Below, one piece after another: positions 45,090 to 53,542 of a stretch of DNA of 64,000 bases. The DNA comes from Pseudomonas sp. ACM7. GTDB taxonomy: Bacteria; Pseudomonadota; Gammaproteobacteria; Pseudomonadales; Pseudomonadaceae. Both the position numbers and the translations under genes were made by a program. The stretch is taken from positions 3,149,522-3,213,521 of the forward strand of contig NZ_CP024866.1 in NCBI RefSeq assembly GCF_004136015.1. Direction: 5' to 3'. How positions within the stretch are numbered: the first letter of the stretch is position 1; the number at the start of each line of letters is the position of its first letter. The notes under the pieces are model-generated. The model was given only the letters and a program-made list of their open reading frames with translations. It had not been told where the DNA came from and made no database searches.

Positions 45090-45181
45090 CTGTGGGAGCT
45101 GGCTTGCTCGCGAAGACGGACTGACATTCAACATTGATGTCGACTGACCCGCCGCTTTCGCGAGCAAGCCCGCTCCCACAG
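45090..45181. repeat. REP doublet (REPIN) 12
   Basis: Inverted REP cores (left arm GTGGGAGCTGGCTTGCTCGC) in the dgcA-dgcB gap. Confidence 0.9.
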
Positions 45182-45244
45182 GAATCGGGCAAGGCATCCA
45201 GCTAGTTAAGCCTGCAAGACCCTGCGGTCTTTGGGAGCTCCACC

Positions 45245-47194
45245 ATGTTGAACACCCTTCTTCCAATCCTGTTGTTCGCAGCCCTGGGCCTCGCTGTCCT
45301 CGGCGCGTTGCGGCGGGTGGCTATGTGGCGCCGAGGCCGGGCTTCGAAAGTCGACCTGATTGGCGGCCTGTTCGCCATGCCCAAGCGCTATATGGTCGAT
45401 TTGCACCATGTCGTCGCGCGGGACAAATACATCGCCAACACTCACGTTGCCACGGCTGGCGGTGCGGTGGCGTCGATTGTGCTGGCGATCCTGGTTCACG
45501 GTTTCGGCCTGCACAATCGCATTCTCGGTGTTGCCCTGTTGATTGCCTCGGCGGTGATGTTCGTCGGTGCGATTTTCATGTTCCTGCGTCGTCGCAACCC
45601 ACCGGCTCGCCTTTCCAAAGGGCCATGGATGCGTTTGCCGAAAAGCCTGTTGGCGTTCTCTGCGAGCTTCTTCCTGTTGACCCTGCCGGTCGCCGGCATC
45701 CTTCCGGAAAACTTCGGTGGTTGGGTGGTGGCTGCGATCCTCGGCGTCGGTGTGCTGTGGGGCGTTAGCGAACTGTTCTTCGGCATGACCTGGGGCGGGC
45801 CGATGAAGCACGCCTTCGCCGGTGCTTTGCACCTGGCCTGGCACCGTCGCGCCGAACGCTTTGGTGGCGGCCGTTCCACCGGTTTGAAACCGCTGGACCT
45901 GAACGATCCAAACGCGCCACTGGGCGTGGAAAAACCCAAGGATTTCACCTGGAACCAACTGCTCGGCTTTGACGCCTGCGTGCAGTGCGGTAAGTGCGAA
46001 GCCGCGTGCCCGGCGTTCGCCGCTGGCCAGCCGCTGAACCCGAAAAAACTGATTCAAGACATGGTCGTTGGCCTGGCCGGTGGCACCGATGCCAAGTTCG
46101 CCGGTAGCCCCTATCCAGGCAAGGCGATTGGCGAACACGCCGGTAACCCGCATCAACCGATCGTCAACGGTCTGGTGGACGCTGAAACCTTATGGTCCTG
46201 CACCACTTGCCGCGCCTGTGTCGAGGAGTGCCCGATGATGATCGAGCACGTCGACGCCATCGTCGACATGCGCCGCCATCTGACGCTGGAAAAAGGCGCG
46301 ACCCCGAACAAGGGCGCCGAAGTCCTGGAAAACCTGATCGCCACCGACAACCCTGGCGGTTTCGCCCCGGGCGGGCGGATGAACTGGGCGGCGGACTTGA
46401 ACCTGAACCTGCTCAGCGAGAAGAAATCTGTCGACGTGCTGTTCTGGGTCGGCGACGGTGCCTTCGACATGCGCAACCAGCGCACTCTGCGCGCCTTCGT
46501 CAAAGTGCTGAAAGCGGCCAAGGTCGACTTTGCGGTGCTGGGGCTTGAAGAACGCGACAGCGGTGACGTGGCCCGACGTCTGGGCGACGAAGCGACCTTC
46601 CAATTGTTGGCCAAACGCAACATCCATACCCTGGCCAAATACAGCTTCAACCGCATCGTTACCTGCGACCCGCACAGCTTCCACGTGCTGAAAAACGAGT
46701 ACGGCGCCTTCGACGGCAACTACCTCGTGCAGCACCACAGCACCTACATGGCGGAAATCATTGGCGCTGGCGCCCTGAACCTCGGTCAGCACAAAGGCAG
46801 CAGCGTGACTTATCACGACCCGTGCTACCTCGGCCGTTACAACGGCGAATACGAGGCACCGCGTGAAGTGCTGCGCGCCCTGGGTATCGAGATCAAGGAA
46901 ATGCAACGCTCCGGTTTCCGCTCGCGCTGCTGTGGCGGTGGTGGCGGTGCGCCGATCACCGACATTCCGGGCAAGCAACGGATCCCCGACATGCGCATGG
47001 AAGACATCCGCGAAACCGGCGCCGAACTGGTGGCCGTGGGTTGCCCACAATGCACGGCGATGCTCGAAGGTGTGGTCGAACCCCGGCCGCTGATCAAGGA
47101 CATCGCCGAACTGGTGGCGGACGCGTTGCTCGAAGACGCTGCCCCGAGCAAGCCGACCAAACCGGCCCAACGTGAACCTGCGGAGGCCCACTGA
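45245..47194 (+). CDS. dgcB: Dimethylglycine demethylase electron-transfer subunit DgcB
   Basis: A membrane-associated iron-sulfur protein related to heterodisulfide reductase HdrD/GlpC. The N-terminal 230 residues contain about five hydrophobic segments. Two 4Fe-4S motifs follow (DACVQCGKCEAACPAF and WSCTTCRACVEECP), then two CCG domains (HDPCYLGRYNG with SRCCGGGGG, and GCPQCTAML). It likely accepts electrons from DgcA and passes them to the quinone pool or ETF. Length is 649 residues. Its stop overlaps the next start by one base (TGATG). Confidence 0.92.
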   Translation: MLNTLLPILLFAALGLAVLGALRRVAMWRRGRASKVDLIGGLFAMPKRYMVDLHHVVARDKYIANTHVATAGGAVASIVLAILVHGFGLHNRILGVALLIASAVMFVGAIFMFLRRRNPPARLSKGPWMRLPKSLLAFSASFFLLTLPVAGILPENFGGWVVAAILGVGVLWGVSELFFGMTWGGPMKHAFAGALHLAWHRRAERFGGGRSTGLKPLDLNDPNAPLGVEKPKDFTWNQLLGFDACVQCGKCEAACPAFAAGQPLNPKKLIQDMVVGLAGGTDAKFAGSPYPGKAIGEHAGNPHQPIVNGLVDAETLWSCTTCRACVEECPMMIEHVDAIVDMRRHLTLEKGATPNKGAEVLENLIATDNPGGFAPGGRMNWAADLNLNLLSEKKSVDVLFWVGDGAFDMRNQRTLRAFVKVLKAAKVDFAVLGLEERDSGDVARRLGDEATFQLLAKRNIHTLAKYSFNRIVTCDPHSFHVLKNEYGAFDGNYLVQHHSTYMAEIIGAGALNLGQHKGSSVTYHDPCYLGRYNGEYEAPREVLRALGIEIKEMQRSGFRSRCCGGGGGAPITDIPGKQRIPDMRMEDIRETGAELVAVGCPQCTAMLEGVVEPRPLIKDIAELVADALLEDAAPSKPTKPAQREPAEAH

Positions 47195-48414
47195 TGAGCG
47201 ACATTATCCGCCGCGACCCACGCGCCGAATGGATCGCCCGTAACCGTTTGCACCCGCTGCACGCGGCCATGCAGCCGGCGCAACACAGCTGGATGGGGCC
47301 TAACGGCGTCATCCGCAAGAATCTCCATGGCATCGGTTTTATCGGTCCCAATGGCATCAAACGCATTGACCGCAGCGGCGCTCAACAGGGCGGGGCGACC
47401 AAACGCTCGGCCGCCGTTGAAGTGCAATTGCCGCTGCATCAAGTGCTTGCGCCGGCGTTCTACATCAGCGTGGTGCCGGACATGGTCGGCGGCCGCTTGA
47501 GCAGCCACGACCGCGACCTGCTCGGCCTGGCGCACCAAATGGCCGGCAAGGACGGTGCGGTATTGGCCGTGGTCTTCGGCGAACACAAAGAAAACGCCTT
47601 TGCCACCGCTGGCGTCGATCGCTTGCTGGTGCTGGAAGGCGACGAATTCAGCGGTTATGCACCGGAACAACGGGTCCAGGGCCTGCGAGCTGTGGATAAC
47701 CAGTTCAGCCCGCGTCACTGGTTGCTGCCGGACAGCCGCAGCGGCGGTGGTGAACTGGGTCGACGCTTTGCCGCGGCACTGGGCGAACGCCCGGCCACGC
47801 GGGTCTGGCAGGTCAAGGATCAGGAATGCATCGGCCGCGCGGGTGCTGGCTTGCAAGACCTTGCACGTCCGGTTGCACGCTTGATTCTGGCCGCCGTCGA
47901 ATGCGCCGAACCGGTCAGCGAAACCCGCCACGAAGCGTTGCCGGTGGAGTTATCCACAGCCGTGGCGCGCAGCTTGTCGCGCATCGAGGATCTGGGCGCG
48001 GTGGCGGTGGACCCGGCGGCGATTCCGATGGCCGAAGCCGAGTTCATCTTCTCCGGCGGCAACGGGGTCAAGGACTGGGGGCTTTTCCACAGGACCGCCG
48101 AAGCGTTGGGTGCTACCGAAGGCGCGTCCCGAGTGGCGGTGGACGATGGCTTCATGGCCCGCGACCGTCAGGTCGGCGCGTCCGGCACCTGGGTCACCGC
48201 GCGGGTCTACGTGGCGGTGGGGATTTCCGGGGCGATCCAGCACCTGCAAGGCATCGGTGCCTGCGACAAGGTGGTGGCGATCAACCTCGATCCTGGCTGC
48301 GACATGATCAAACGGGCCGACCTGTCGGTGATCGGTGAGAGCGCCGAGATTCTTCAAGCCTTGATCGATGCGGTAGAGGCTTACCGCAATGAAGCCAAGC
48401 GCGATGCGGCTTAA
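47194..48414 (+). CDS. Electron transfer flavoprotein alpha subunit (dgc-linked)
   Basis: An ETF alpha/FixB-type protein (PA5400-like). The C-terminal FAD domain is clear: SGGNGVKDWGLF, then GASGTWVTARVYVAVGISGA and INLDPGCDMIKRADLSVIG. The N terminus carries about 80 extra residues rich in His and Arg that are absent from ordinary EtfA. Length is 406 residues. It is translationally coupled to dgcB and precedes the beta subunit. The pair probably serves the dimethylglycine or sarcosine enzymes rather than general acyl-CoA oxidation. Confidence 0.88.
   Translation: MSDIIRRDPRAEWIARNRLHPLHAAMQPAQHSWMGPNGVIRKNLHGIGFIGPNGIKRIDRSGAQQGGATKRSAAVEVQLPLHQVLAPAFYISVVPDMVGGRLSSHDRDLLGLAHQMAGKDGAVLAVVFGEHKENAFATAGVDRLLVLEGDEFSGYAPEQRVQGLRAVDNQFSPRHWLLPDSRSGGGELGRRFAAALGERPATRVWQVKDQECIGRAGAGLQDLARPVARLILAAVECAEPVSETRHEALPVELSTAVARSLSRIEDLGAVAVDPAAIPMAEAEFIFSGGNGVKDWGLFHRTAEALGATEGASRVAVDDGFMARDRQVGASGTWVTARVYVAVGISGAIQHLQGIGACDKVVAINLDPGCDMIKRADLSVIGESAEILQALIDAVEAYRNEAKRDAA
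47691..47958. promoter_or_regulatory. Two DnaA boxes inside the ETF alpha gene
   Basis: TGTGGATAA at 47691-47699 (plus) and TTATCCACA at 47950-47958 (minus) are perfect consensus boxes within coding sequence, about 260 bases apart. Confidence 0.35.
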
Positions 48415-48429
48415 GGAAAGGAAAGGGTT

Positions 48430-49200
48430 ATGAGCACGAAAATCATCAGCCTGGTGTCCATCGGCGCCCACCCGACCTCCGGCCGGCCACGTCGTGCGGA
48501 GCAGGATGCGCGGGCGGTGGAACTGGGCCTGCAACTGGCTGGGGATAACCTGCAAGTGCTGCATGCCGGCGACGTCGCGGAACCTGCACTACGCGCCTAT
48601 CTGGGTATGGGCCTGGAACAGTTGCACGTGCTTGAACAACCTTCAGGCGCCGATGCGCTGCCGGCGTTGACCGCGTATTTGCGTGACGCCGGGGCGCAGG
48701 TCGTGCTGACCGGCAGCCAGGCGGAAACCGGCGAAGGCTCGGGCATGCTGCCGTTCCTGCTGGCCGAAAGCCTGGGCTGGCCGCTGGTAGTCGGGCTGGC
48801 TCAAGTTGAATCCATCGACGGTAATTCAGCGCTGGTGCTGCAAGCCTTGCCTCGTGGTCAGCGCCGTCGCTTGAAAGTACGGCTGCCGTTTCTCGCGACT
48901 GTGGATAACGCCGCGCCGAAGCCTCGGCAAAGCGCTTACGGCCCGGCCCGACGCGGGGTGTTGCAGGCAGATGAAGTCGAAGTGATCGACGATGAACTGC
49001 TGGCGGTTGCCACGCTGCAACCGGCCAAGCCACGGCCTAAACGCTTGAAGGTGATCAAGGCCAAGAGCGGCGCGGATCGAATGAAAGCCGCGACGGCCAA
49101 GGCCAGCGGCGGGGGCGGGCAGGTGCTTAAAGGGCTGAGTGCCGAGGCTGGCGCCGAGGCGATTCTCAAGTTACTGATCGAAGAAGGCGTGGTCCGCTAA
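48430..49200 (+). CDS. Electron transfer flavoprotein beta subunit (dgc-linked)
   Basis: An ETF beta/FixA-type protein (PA5401-like). The N-terminal strand and loop (IISLVSIGAHPTSGRPRRAEQD) and AQVVLTGSQAETGEGSGMLPF correspond to the nucleotide-binding fold, although the family signature is divergent. The C-terminal tail is Lys/Ala-rich. GGAAAGG lies upstream of the ATG, 15 bases after the alpha stop. Length is 256 residues. It completes the dgcA-dgcB-ETF operon. A perfect DnaA box is at 48900-48908 inside it. Confidence 0.82.
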   Translation: MSTKIISLVSIGAHPTSGRPRRAEQDARAVELGLQLAGDNLQVLHAGDVAEPALRAYLGMGLEQLHVLEQPSGADALPALTAYLRDAGAQVVLTGSQAETGEGSGMLPFLLAESLGWPLVVGLAQVESIDGNSALVLQALPRGQRRRLKVRLPFLATVDNAAPKPRQSAYGPARRGVLQADEVEVIDDELLAVATLQPAKPRPKRLKVIKAKSGADRMKAATAKASGGGGQVLKGLSAEAGAEAILKLLIEEGVVR

Positions 49201-49222
49201 CGGACATCCAGTGAAGATCTAA

Positions 49223-49312
49223 TGTGGGAGCGGGCTTGCTCGCGAAGGCGGCGTGTCAGTTATTACAGATGCTGGCTGACAAGACGCCTTCGCGAGCAAG
49301 CCCGCTCCCACA
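49223..49312. repeat. REP doublet (REPIN) 13
   Basis: Inverted REP cores between the ETF beta gene and the acetyltransferase gene. Confidence 0.9.
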
Positions 49313-49322
49313 AGGAAAAATA

Positions 49323-49889
49323 ATGACCGTTGAATTTCGTTCGGCCCTGCGCGCGGATGCGCGGGAGATTGCTCGTTTGTTTCAGATTTCATCAGAAGGC
49401 GCTGCGGATTACATCTGGAGTCAACTGGCGCAGCCTGGTCAGGATTTACTGGACGTGGGCGCCAGTCGGTATGCCCGTGAAGACGTGGATTTTTCCTGGC
49501 AGAACTGCCTCATTGCCGAGGCACGGGGAAACGTCATTGGCATGATGCACAGCTACGTGATACGTCACGATCCGCTGGCGCCTCCAGTGACCGATCCAGT
49601 CCTGGCGCCGTATGCCAAGATGGAAATCCCCGACACCCTTTATATTTCCAGCCTGGCGCTGCATGAAGGCTGGCGAAACCAGGGCCTGGGCAAGCAATTC
49701 CTCGCCTACGCTTACGACCGCGCCAACCAGCTGGGGCTCAATGGCTTGAGCCTGATCGACTACGCGGTGAACACCGGCGCCCGTCGGTTTTACGAGCGAC
49801 ATGGCTTTCGTATCGTCGATACCTGCCAGATCACTCCCCATCCGATGATTCGGGTCACGGGTGAGGCCTATCTGATGTATCGGCCCTAG
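49323..49889 (+). CDS. GNAT-family N-acetyltransferase
   Basis: A 188-residue acetyltransferase. The acetyl-CoA loop is RNQGLGKQFLAYAYDRA at about residues 118-134 and the C-terminal NTGARRFYERHGFRIVDT is the usual motif B. The ATG at 49323 removes a leader read through the REP doublet; AAGGA is 9 bases upstream. The acceptor is unknown, and no neighbour points to one. Confidence 0.85.
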   Translation: MTVEFRSALRADAREIARLFQISSEGAADYIWSQLAQPGQDLLDVGASRYAREDVDFSWQNCLIAEARGNVIGMMHSYVIRHDPLAPPVTDPVLAPYAKMEIPDTLYISSLALHEGWRNQGLGKQFLAYAYDRANQLGLNGLSLIDYAVNTGARRFYERHGFRIVDTCQITPHPMIRVTGEAYLMYRP

Positions 49890-49968
49890 TGAGCTACATT
49901 TCTCTATGAGCTGCTCAGGGTTGCCGCAGCGCTAGTTCATAAAACTCGTTTTCTAGAATGGGTTGAAC

Positions 49969-51168
49969 ATGAGGGCGGTCAGTCGGCGTGAGACATGTCT
50001 GATCGGCGGCGTGAATTCAAAGTCGTCTCTGGTGCTGCTTGCATTTTTTATGTGTGCAGCATCAAGTTCGATGGCTGATACCAGGCCGGCAGCTCCGGAT
50101 TTCTACACATGGTTAGAGTCCGAACAGGGACAAAAAGCGTCCTTGGTGCAGCTGAAACAGCAATGCGACAAGGCCTTGGATGCTGAAAAAAACCTGAATT
50201 GTTCAGTGTCTGTTCTCGCCCGGATGTTCGAGGCCAAAACCGCAAACCAGATCCCCGAATACTATTTGGCGATCAAGCATCGTCATGCTCAGGCAATCGC
50301 GAATGACCCTGAACTCAACACGATGTTTTCCATGTTCGGCAGCGAATCCCTCACAACCCTGCGGGCGGTCGGCGATTTTTCGGTGACAAGAACGAAGCGG
50401 CACGAGGTGCTGGCGATTCATCCTTACGCCAGCGGCGGTCACGTCGCTGACGAGGTGTTGCCCTACCTCGATGTCAAAGCGGCCAATGGTGTCTCGTCAC
50501 GCTTCATTCTGGACACCGGCGCACCGCAAACCCGGGTCAACCACGAAACCGCGAAGCTGATGGGAATCAGGCTATTAACCGACTCTCACTATGGCTACAG
50601 CACGTTTTATGGTGAACGTGACCTGTCTGCCAAACTCGGGATCTTTGAGTCTTTAAAGATCGGCTCAAGCGAGTTCAGAAACGTCCTGGTGTTTGTCAGC
50701 GATCGGGATAACTTACTGGGGCTCGATTTGCTCGGTAAGTTGGGGCGTTTGAAGGTCTCCAAAAAGATGCTGGAGCTTAACGCCGAACCTCCCGCGCGAT
50801 GCGATTCGCGAATTAACTACGCGCGCATGGACATTAATCAACGACTGATCATTGCCGCACGCCTGGATCGTCGGGCCACGCCGGCGATTATCGACACCGG
50901 CAATGTTAATTACCTGACGTCGTCCTCGCCGGGCAACTCACCCATTCATGTCACCGATAACCCGCGTTCCCAAACCTTCAAGGGTGAATTGAGCCTGTCG
51001 GGCCATATCCAATCGATCTCCTACAACTACTACCCGGACTACACGATTCCTCCGTCGTTGTTGCTGGGCCAGTACGTGCCTTCGCTTTTGCTTGGGTGGG
51101 GTGCATTCAATGACTATGAGTTGAATCTGGACATCGACTCGGGCTGGTCGTGTTTCAACAGGACCTGA
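49969..51168 (+). CDS. Secreted retropepsin/pepsin-like aspartic protease
   Basis: A probable periplasmic protein with a hydrophobic signal segment (SSLVLLAFFMCAASSSMA) and two aspartic-protease active-site motifs: RFILDTGAPQTRV at about residue 175 and PAIIDTGNVNY at about 305. The first is followed by LLGLDLLGKL, the second by LLLGWGAF, the flap-distal strands of each lobe. This suggests a two-lobed enzyme within one chain. Start choice is uncertain: ATG at 49969 or GTG at 50011, which gives a cleaner signal peptide. Length is near 400 residues. It has no operon partner. Confidence 0.72.
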   Translation: MRAVSRRETCLIGGVNSKSSLVLLAFFMCAASSSMADTRPAAPDFYTWLESEQGQKASLVQLKQQCDKALDAEKNLNCSVSVLARMFEAKTANQIPEYYLAIKHRHAQAIANDPELNTMFSMFGSESLTTLRAVGDFSVTRTKRHEVLAIHPYASGGHVADEVLPYLDVKAANGVSSRFILDTGAPQTRVNHETAKLMGIRLLTDSHYGYSTFYGERDLSAKLGIFESLKIGSSEFRNVLVFVSDRDNLLGLDLLGKLGRLKVSKKMLELNAEPPARCDSRINYARMDINQRLIIAARLDRRATPAIIDTGNVNYLTSSSPGNSPIHVTDNPRSQTFKGELSLSGHIQSISYNYYPDYTIPPSLLLGQYVPSLLLGWGAFNDYELNLDIDSGWSCFNRT

Positions 51169-51200
51169 TCGCGGTTACCCACAATCCCTGTTAGCGCTTC

Positions 51201-51734
51201 TGTGGATAACATGTTCGCCCTTCGCTACACCCCATACAAATCAAGCCCTGCAACCCTTCGAACAAAAAACAACCAGCCTAACTTGCGGTTTTTTCACGCT
51301 TTTTTCAGAGGATAACTTTGTACGCGAACCAATACTTGCCCCCAATCTCTGTTAGCGCATCTGTGGATAAGATGTTCGCTGTCCTCTACAGGCCATATAA
51401 AACGGGCTTATCAGGAGACTGATCAAAAAACGATCAAATCACCGTTTTAAGCTGATAAACCTCGCGCAAACCCCGATTTATCGCGGCTTCCAACGGTTTT
51501 CCACAGATCCTCCCAAGTTGCCCCCAAAGTCTGTTGGCGCTTCTGTGGATAAGGTGTTCGCCATCCTCTGCAAGCCACGTACAACGTGCCTTTCAAGCTT
51601 TCGATCAAAAAACAACCAATCGCTGCTCAAAACCCTTCTTCTGGATAAGTCACGGATTTTCTTCAGTTTCTGTGGAGAAAGTTTTCTATAAATTCACACT
51701 TGTCCCCAATAGCTGTGGGTGGAGGTGTGGATAA
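51201..51734 (+). repeat. Array of four DnaA boxes in tandem repeats
   Basis: Perfect TGTGGATAA boxes lie at 51201-51209, 51362-51370, 51544-51552 and 51726-51734, all in the same orientation and spaced 161, 182 and 182 bases. The surrounding units share TCTGTGGATAA and GTTCGC. Near-matches occur between them (TTTTCCACAG near 51500, TCTGGATAAG near 51640). The layout resembles a DnaA-titration locus more than a promoter. Confidence 0.72.
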
Positions 51735-51856
51735 CTTGTTTGCTAAAGGCTGGGAGGCACGCGGCGTATAGGCCTGAACGTAATAGATCATATTTCGTAC
51801 AGTTCTATAGGGGAGAGGATTTCGCGGGGGAGGGATGCAGTGACTGGGAGGGCGCT

Positions 51857-51948
51857 TTCGCGAGCAAGCCCGCTCCCACATTTGATCGGAGGTGTTCACA
51901 AACGCTGTGGACACCTCGGTTAAGTGTGGGAGCGAGCTTGCTCGCGAT
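51857..51948. repeat. REP doublet (REPIN) 14
   Basis: Inverted REP cores directly after the gbcA stop; the right arm is the GAGCGAGCTTGCTCGC variant. Confidence 0.88.
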
Positions 51949-51960
51949 GCTTTTTTTCGG

Positions 51961-53256
51961 TTAACCCTGAACCGGAACCCCTTTGAGGTAAGCCGCAGGC
52001 TCAGCCCCCAGGTTGTTCAGCAAACGCTCGCTGTACCAATCCACAAAGTTCACCACGCCAAACTCATAGGTCTTGGAGTAAGGGCCTGGCTGGTAAGCGG
52101 TGGAGTTGATGCCGCGCTGGTTCTCTTCGGCCAGGCGACGGTCCTGGTCGTTGGTCGCATCCCAGACCTGGCGCATGCGCTCCACGTCGTAGTCCACGCC
52201 TTCGACGGCGTCCTTGTGGACGATCCACTTGGTGGTGACCATGGTTTCCTGCGCACTGATCGGCCACACCGTGAAGACGATGATGTGGTCGCCCATGCAG
52301 TGGTTCCACGAGTGCGGCAGGTGCAGGATGCGCATCGAGCCCAGGTCCGGGTTTTTGATCCGGCCCATGAGTTTGGCGCAGCCTTGTTTGCCGTCCAGGG
52401 TCATCGATACGGTGCCCTTGAGCAGCGGCATGCGCACGATGCGGTTACGCAGGCCGAAGCTGGCGTGGGCGTAAGGAATCTTCTCGGCTTCCCAGGCAGC
52501 GGCGGAGGCCGCGACGTGGTCCTTGAAAGCCTGGTCGGCACGCGGGTCGGTGACGTCGTCCCATTCCAGCAGGGTTTTCAGCAGTTCCGGGTGCGACGCG
52601 TTGCAGTGGTAGCACTCGCGGTTGTTTTCCAGCACCAGTTTCCAGTTGGCCTTTTCCATCAAGGTGGTGGTAATCGCCACCTTGGTGTTCTCCATGTCGT
52701 ACGGTTCCATGTAATGGTTCAGCGTCGACAGGAAGTCATCAATGGCTGGCGGGTTCTCCGACAGGCTGATGAAGATGTAGCCGCCGGCAGTCTTCACGTT
52801 TACCGGTTTGAGGCCGTACTCCTTCATGTCGAAGTCGGCGCCCATTTCGGTACCGGCGAACAACAGGCGGCCGTCCAGCTCGTACGTCCACTGGTGGTAG
52901 TGGCAGACCAGTTTTGCGACCTTGCCTTTTTCACTGGTGCACAGACGCGAACCACGGTGACGGCAAACGTTGTGGAACGCATGGATCACGCCTTCGGCGC
53001 CGCGAATCACAATGATCGGGTTCTTGCCGACTTGCAGGGTCAGGTAGTTGCCCTTGGTCGGGATTTCGCAGGCCATGCCGGCGATCAACCACTCTTTCTG
53101 GAAGATTTCCTGCATGTCGATATCAAACAGCCGCTCGTCAGAGTAAAACGGCTGCGGCAGCGAGTAAGTGCGCTCGCGCTCTTGCAGCATCTGTGCGGTG
53201 GCCTTGCGTGCGGGTTCCAGCGGATCGCCCAGGCTGATTTTTGCGGTGACGTCCAT
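51961..53256 (-). CDS. gbcA: Glycine betaine monooxygenase Rieske subunit GbcA
   Basis: The terminal oxygenase that demethylates glycine betaine to dimethylglycine, releasing formaldehyde. The Rieske 2Fe-2S motif is NVCRHRGSRLCT then LVCHYHQWTYELDG (CxH and CxxH). The mononuclear iron residues lie in NRECYHCNASHPELL (HxxxxH with a later Asp). I chose MDVTAKISLG at 53256, after TTGAGGA, over an in-frame codon at 53397. Length is 431 residues. It is divergent from gbcB, its reductase, and is activated by GbdR in P. aeruginosa. Confidence 0.94.
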   Translation of the reverse strand: MDVTAKISLGDPLEPARKATAQMLQERERTYSLPQPFYSDERLFDIDMQEIFQKEWLIAGMACEIPTKGNYLTLQVGKNPIIVIRGAEGVIHAFHNVCRHRGSRLCTSEKGKVAKLVCHYHQWTYELDGRLLFAGTEMGADFDMKEYGLKPVNVKTAGGYIFISLSENPPAIDDFLSTLNHYMEPYDMENTKVAITTTLMEKANWKLVLENNRECYHCNASHPELLKTLLEWDDVTDPRADQAFKDHVAASAAAWEAEKIPYAHASFGLRNRIVRMPLLKGTVSMTLDGKQGCAKLMGRIKNPDLGSMRILHLPHSWNHCMGDHIIVFTVWPISAQETMVTTKWIVHKDAVEGVDYDVERMRQVWDATNDQDRRLAEENQRGINSTAYQPGPYSKTYEFGVVNFVDWYSERLLNNLGAEPAAYLKGVPVQG

Positions 53257-53542
53257 CGATTTGATCCTCAAGGCCATTCTGTGCGGCCGGCGAAATAGTG
53301 GCTGATACGGTTTGCTACGCAAGGCTGTAAAGAAATCGTCTCTGTGTGGAGCGAGTGTGGGGCCGGCGTTGTCCGGAACCTTATCCATGGGCGACATGGC
53401 CCAATCTGTTCCCGACGCGCAACCCCCGGTAATTGGGGGCTGGTCGCGATAAGTATGTGAATGTCGCAGATAGGTAAATGGGTGGTTCGCACGTTACGCA
53501 GAATCGCCAACATAAGGCCGACCATCGGCGGTGGAGAACAGC
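53257..53542. promoter_or_regulatory. gbcA-gbcB divergent regulatory region
   Basis: A 286-base region with two inverted repeats: TGGGC-6-GCCCA at about 53388-53403 and CCCCC-7-GGGGG at 53423-53439. GbdR sites controlling both genes are expected here; I cannot assign which repeat, if either, is used. Confidence 0.5.

Larger units (their letters stand above)
51169..51960. other. 792-base non-coding region with degenerate tandem repeats
   Basis: No gene is supported. Four degenerate units of about 160-180 bases run from about 51180 to 51760, each with CCCCAA-CTGTTAGCGC-type sequence, a perfect DnaA box and ATGTTCGC after it; AT-rich spacers with AACAAAAAACAACCA recur. A REP doublet (51857-51948) follows before gbcA. 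Confidence 0.75.

Noticed and set aside
51169..51960. The DnaA-box region as the chromosomal origin oriC
   Set aside because: No dnaA, dnaN, rpmH or gid genes are nearby and the boxes are in long, one-orientation tandem units unlike Pseudomonas oriC.
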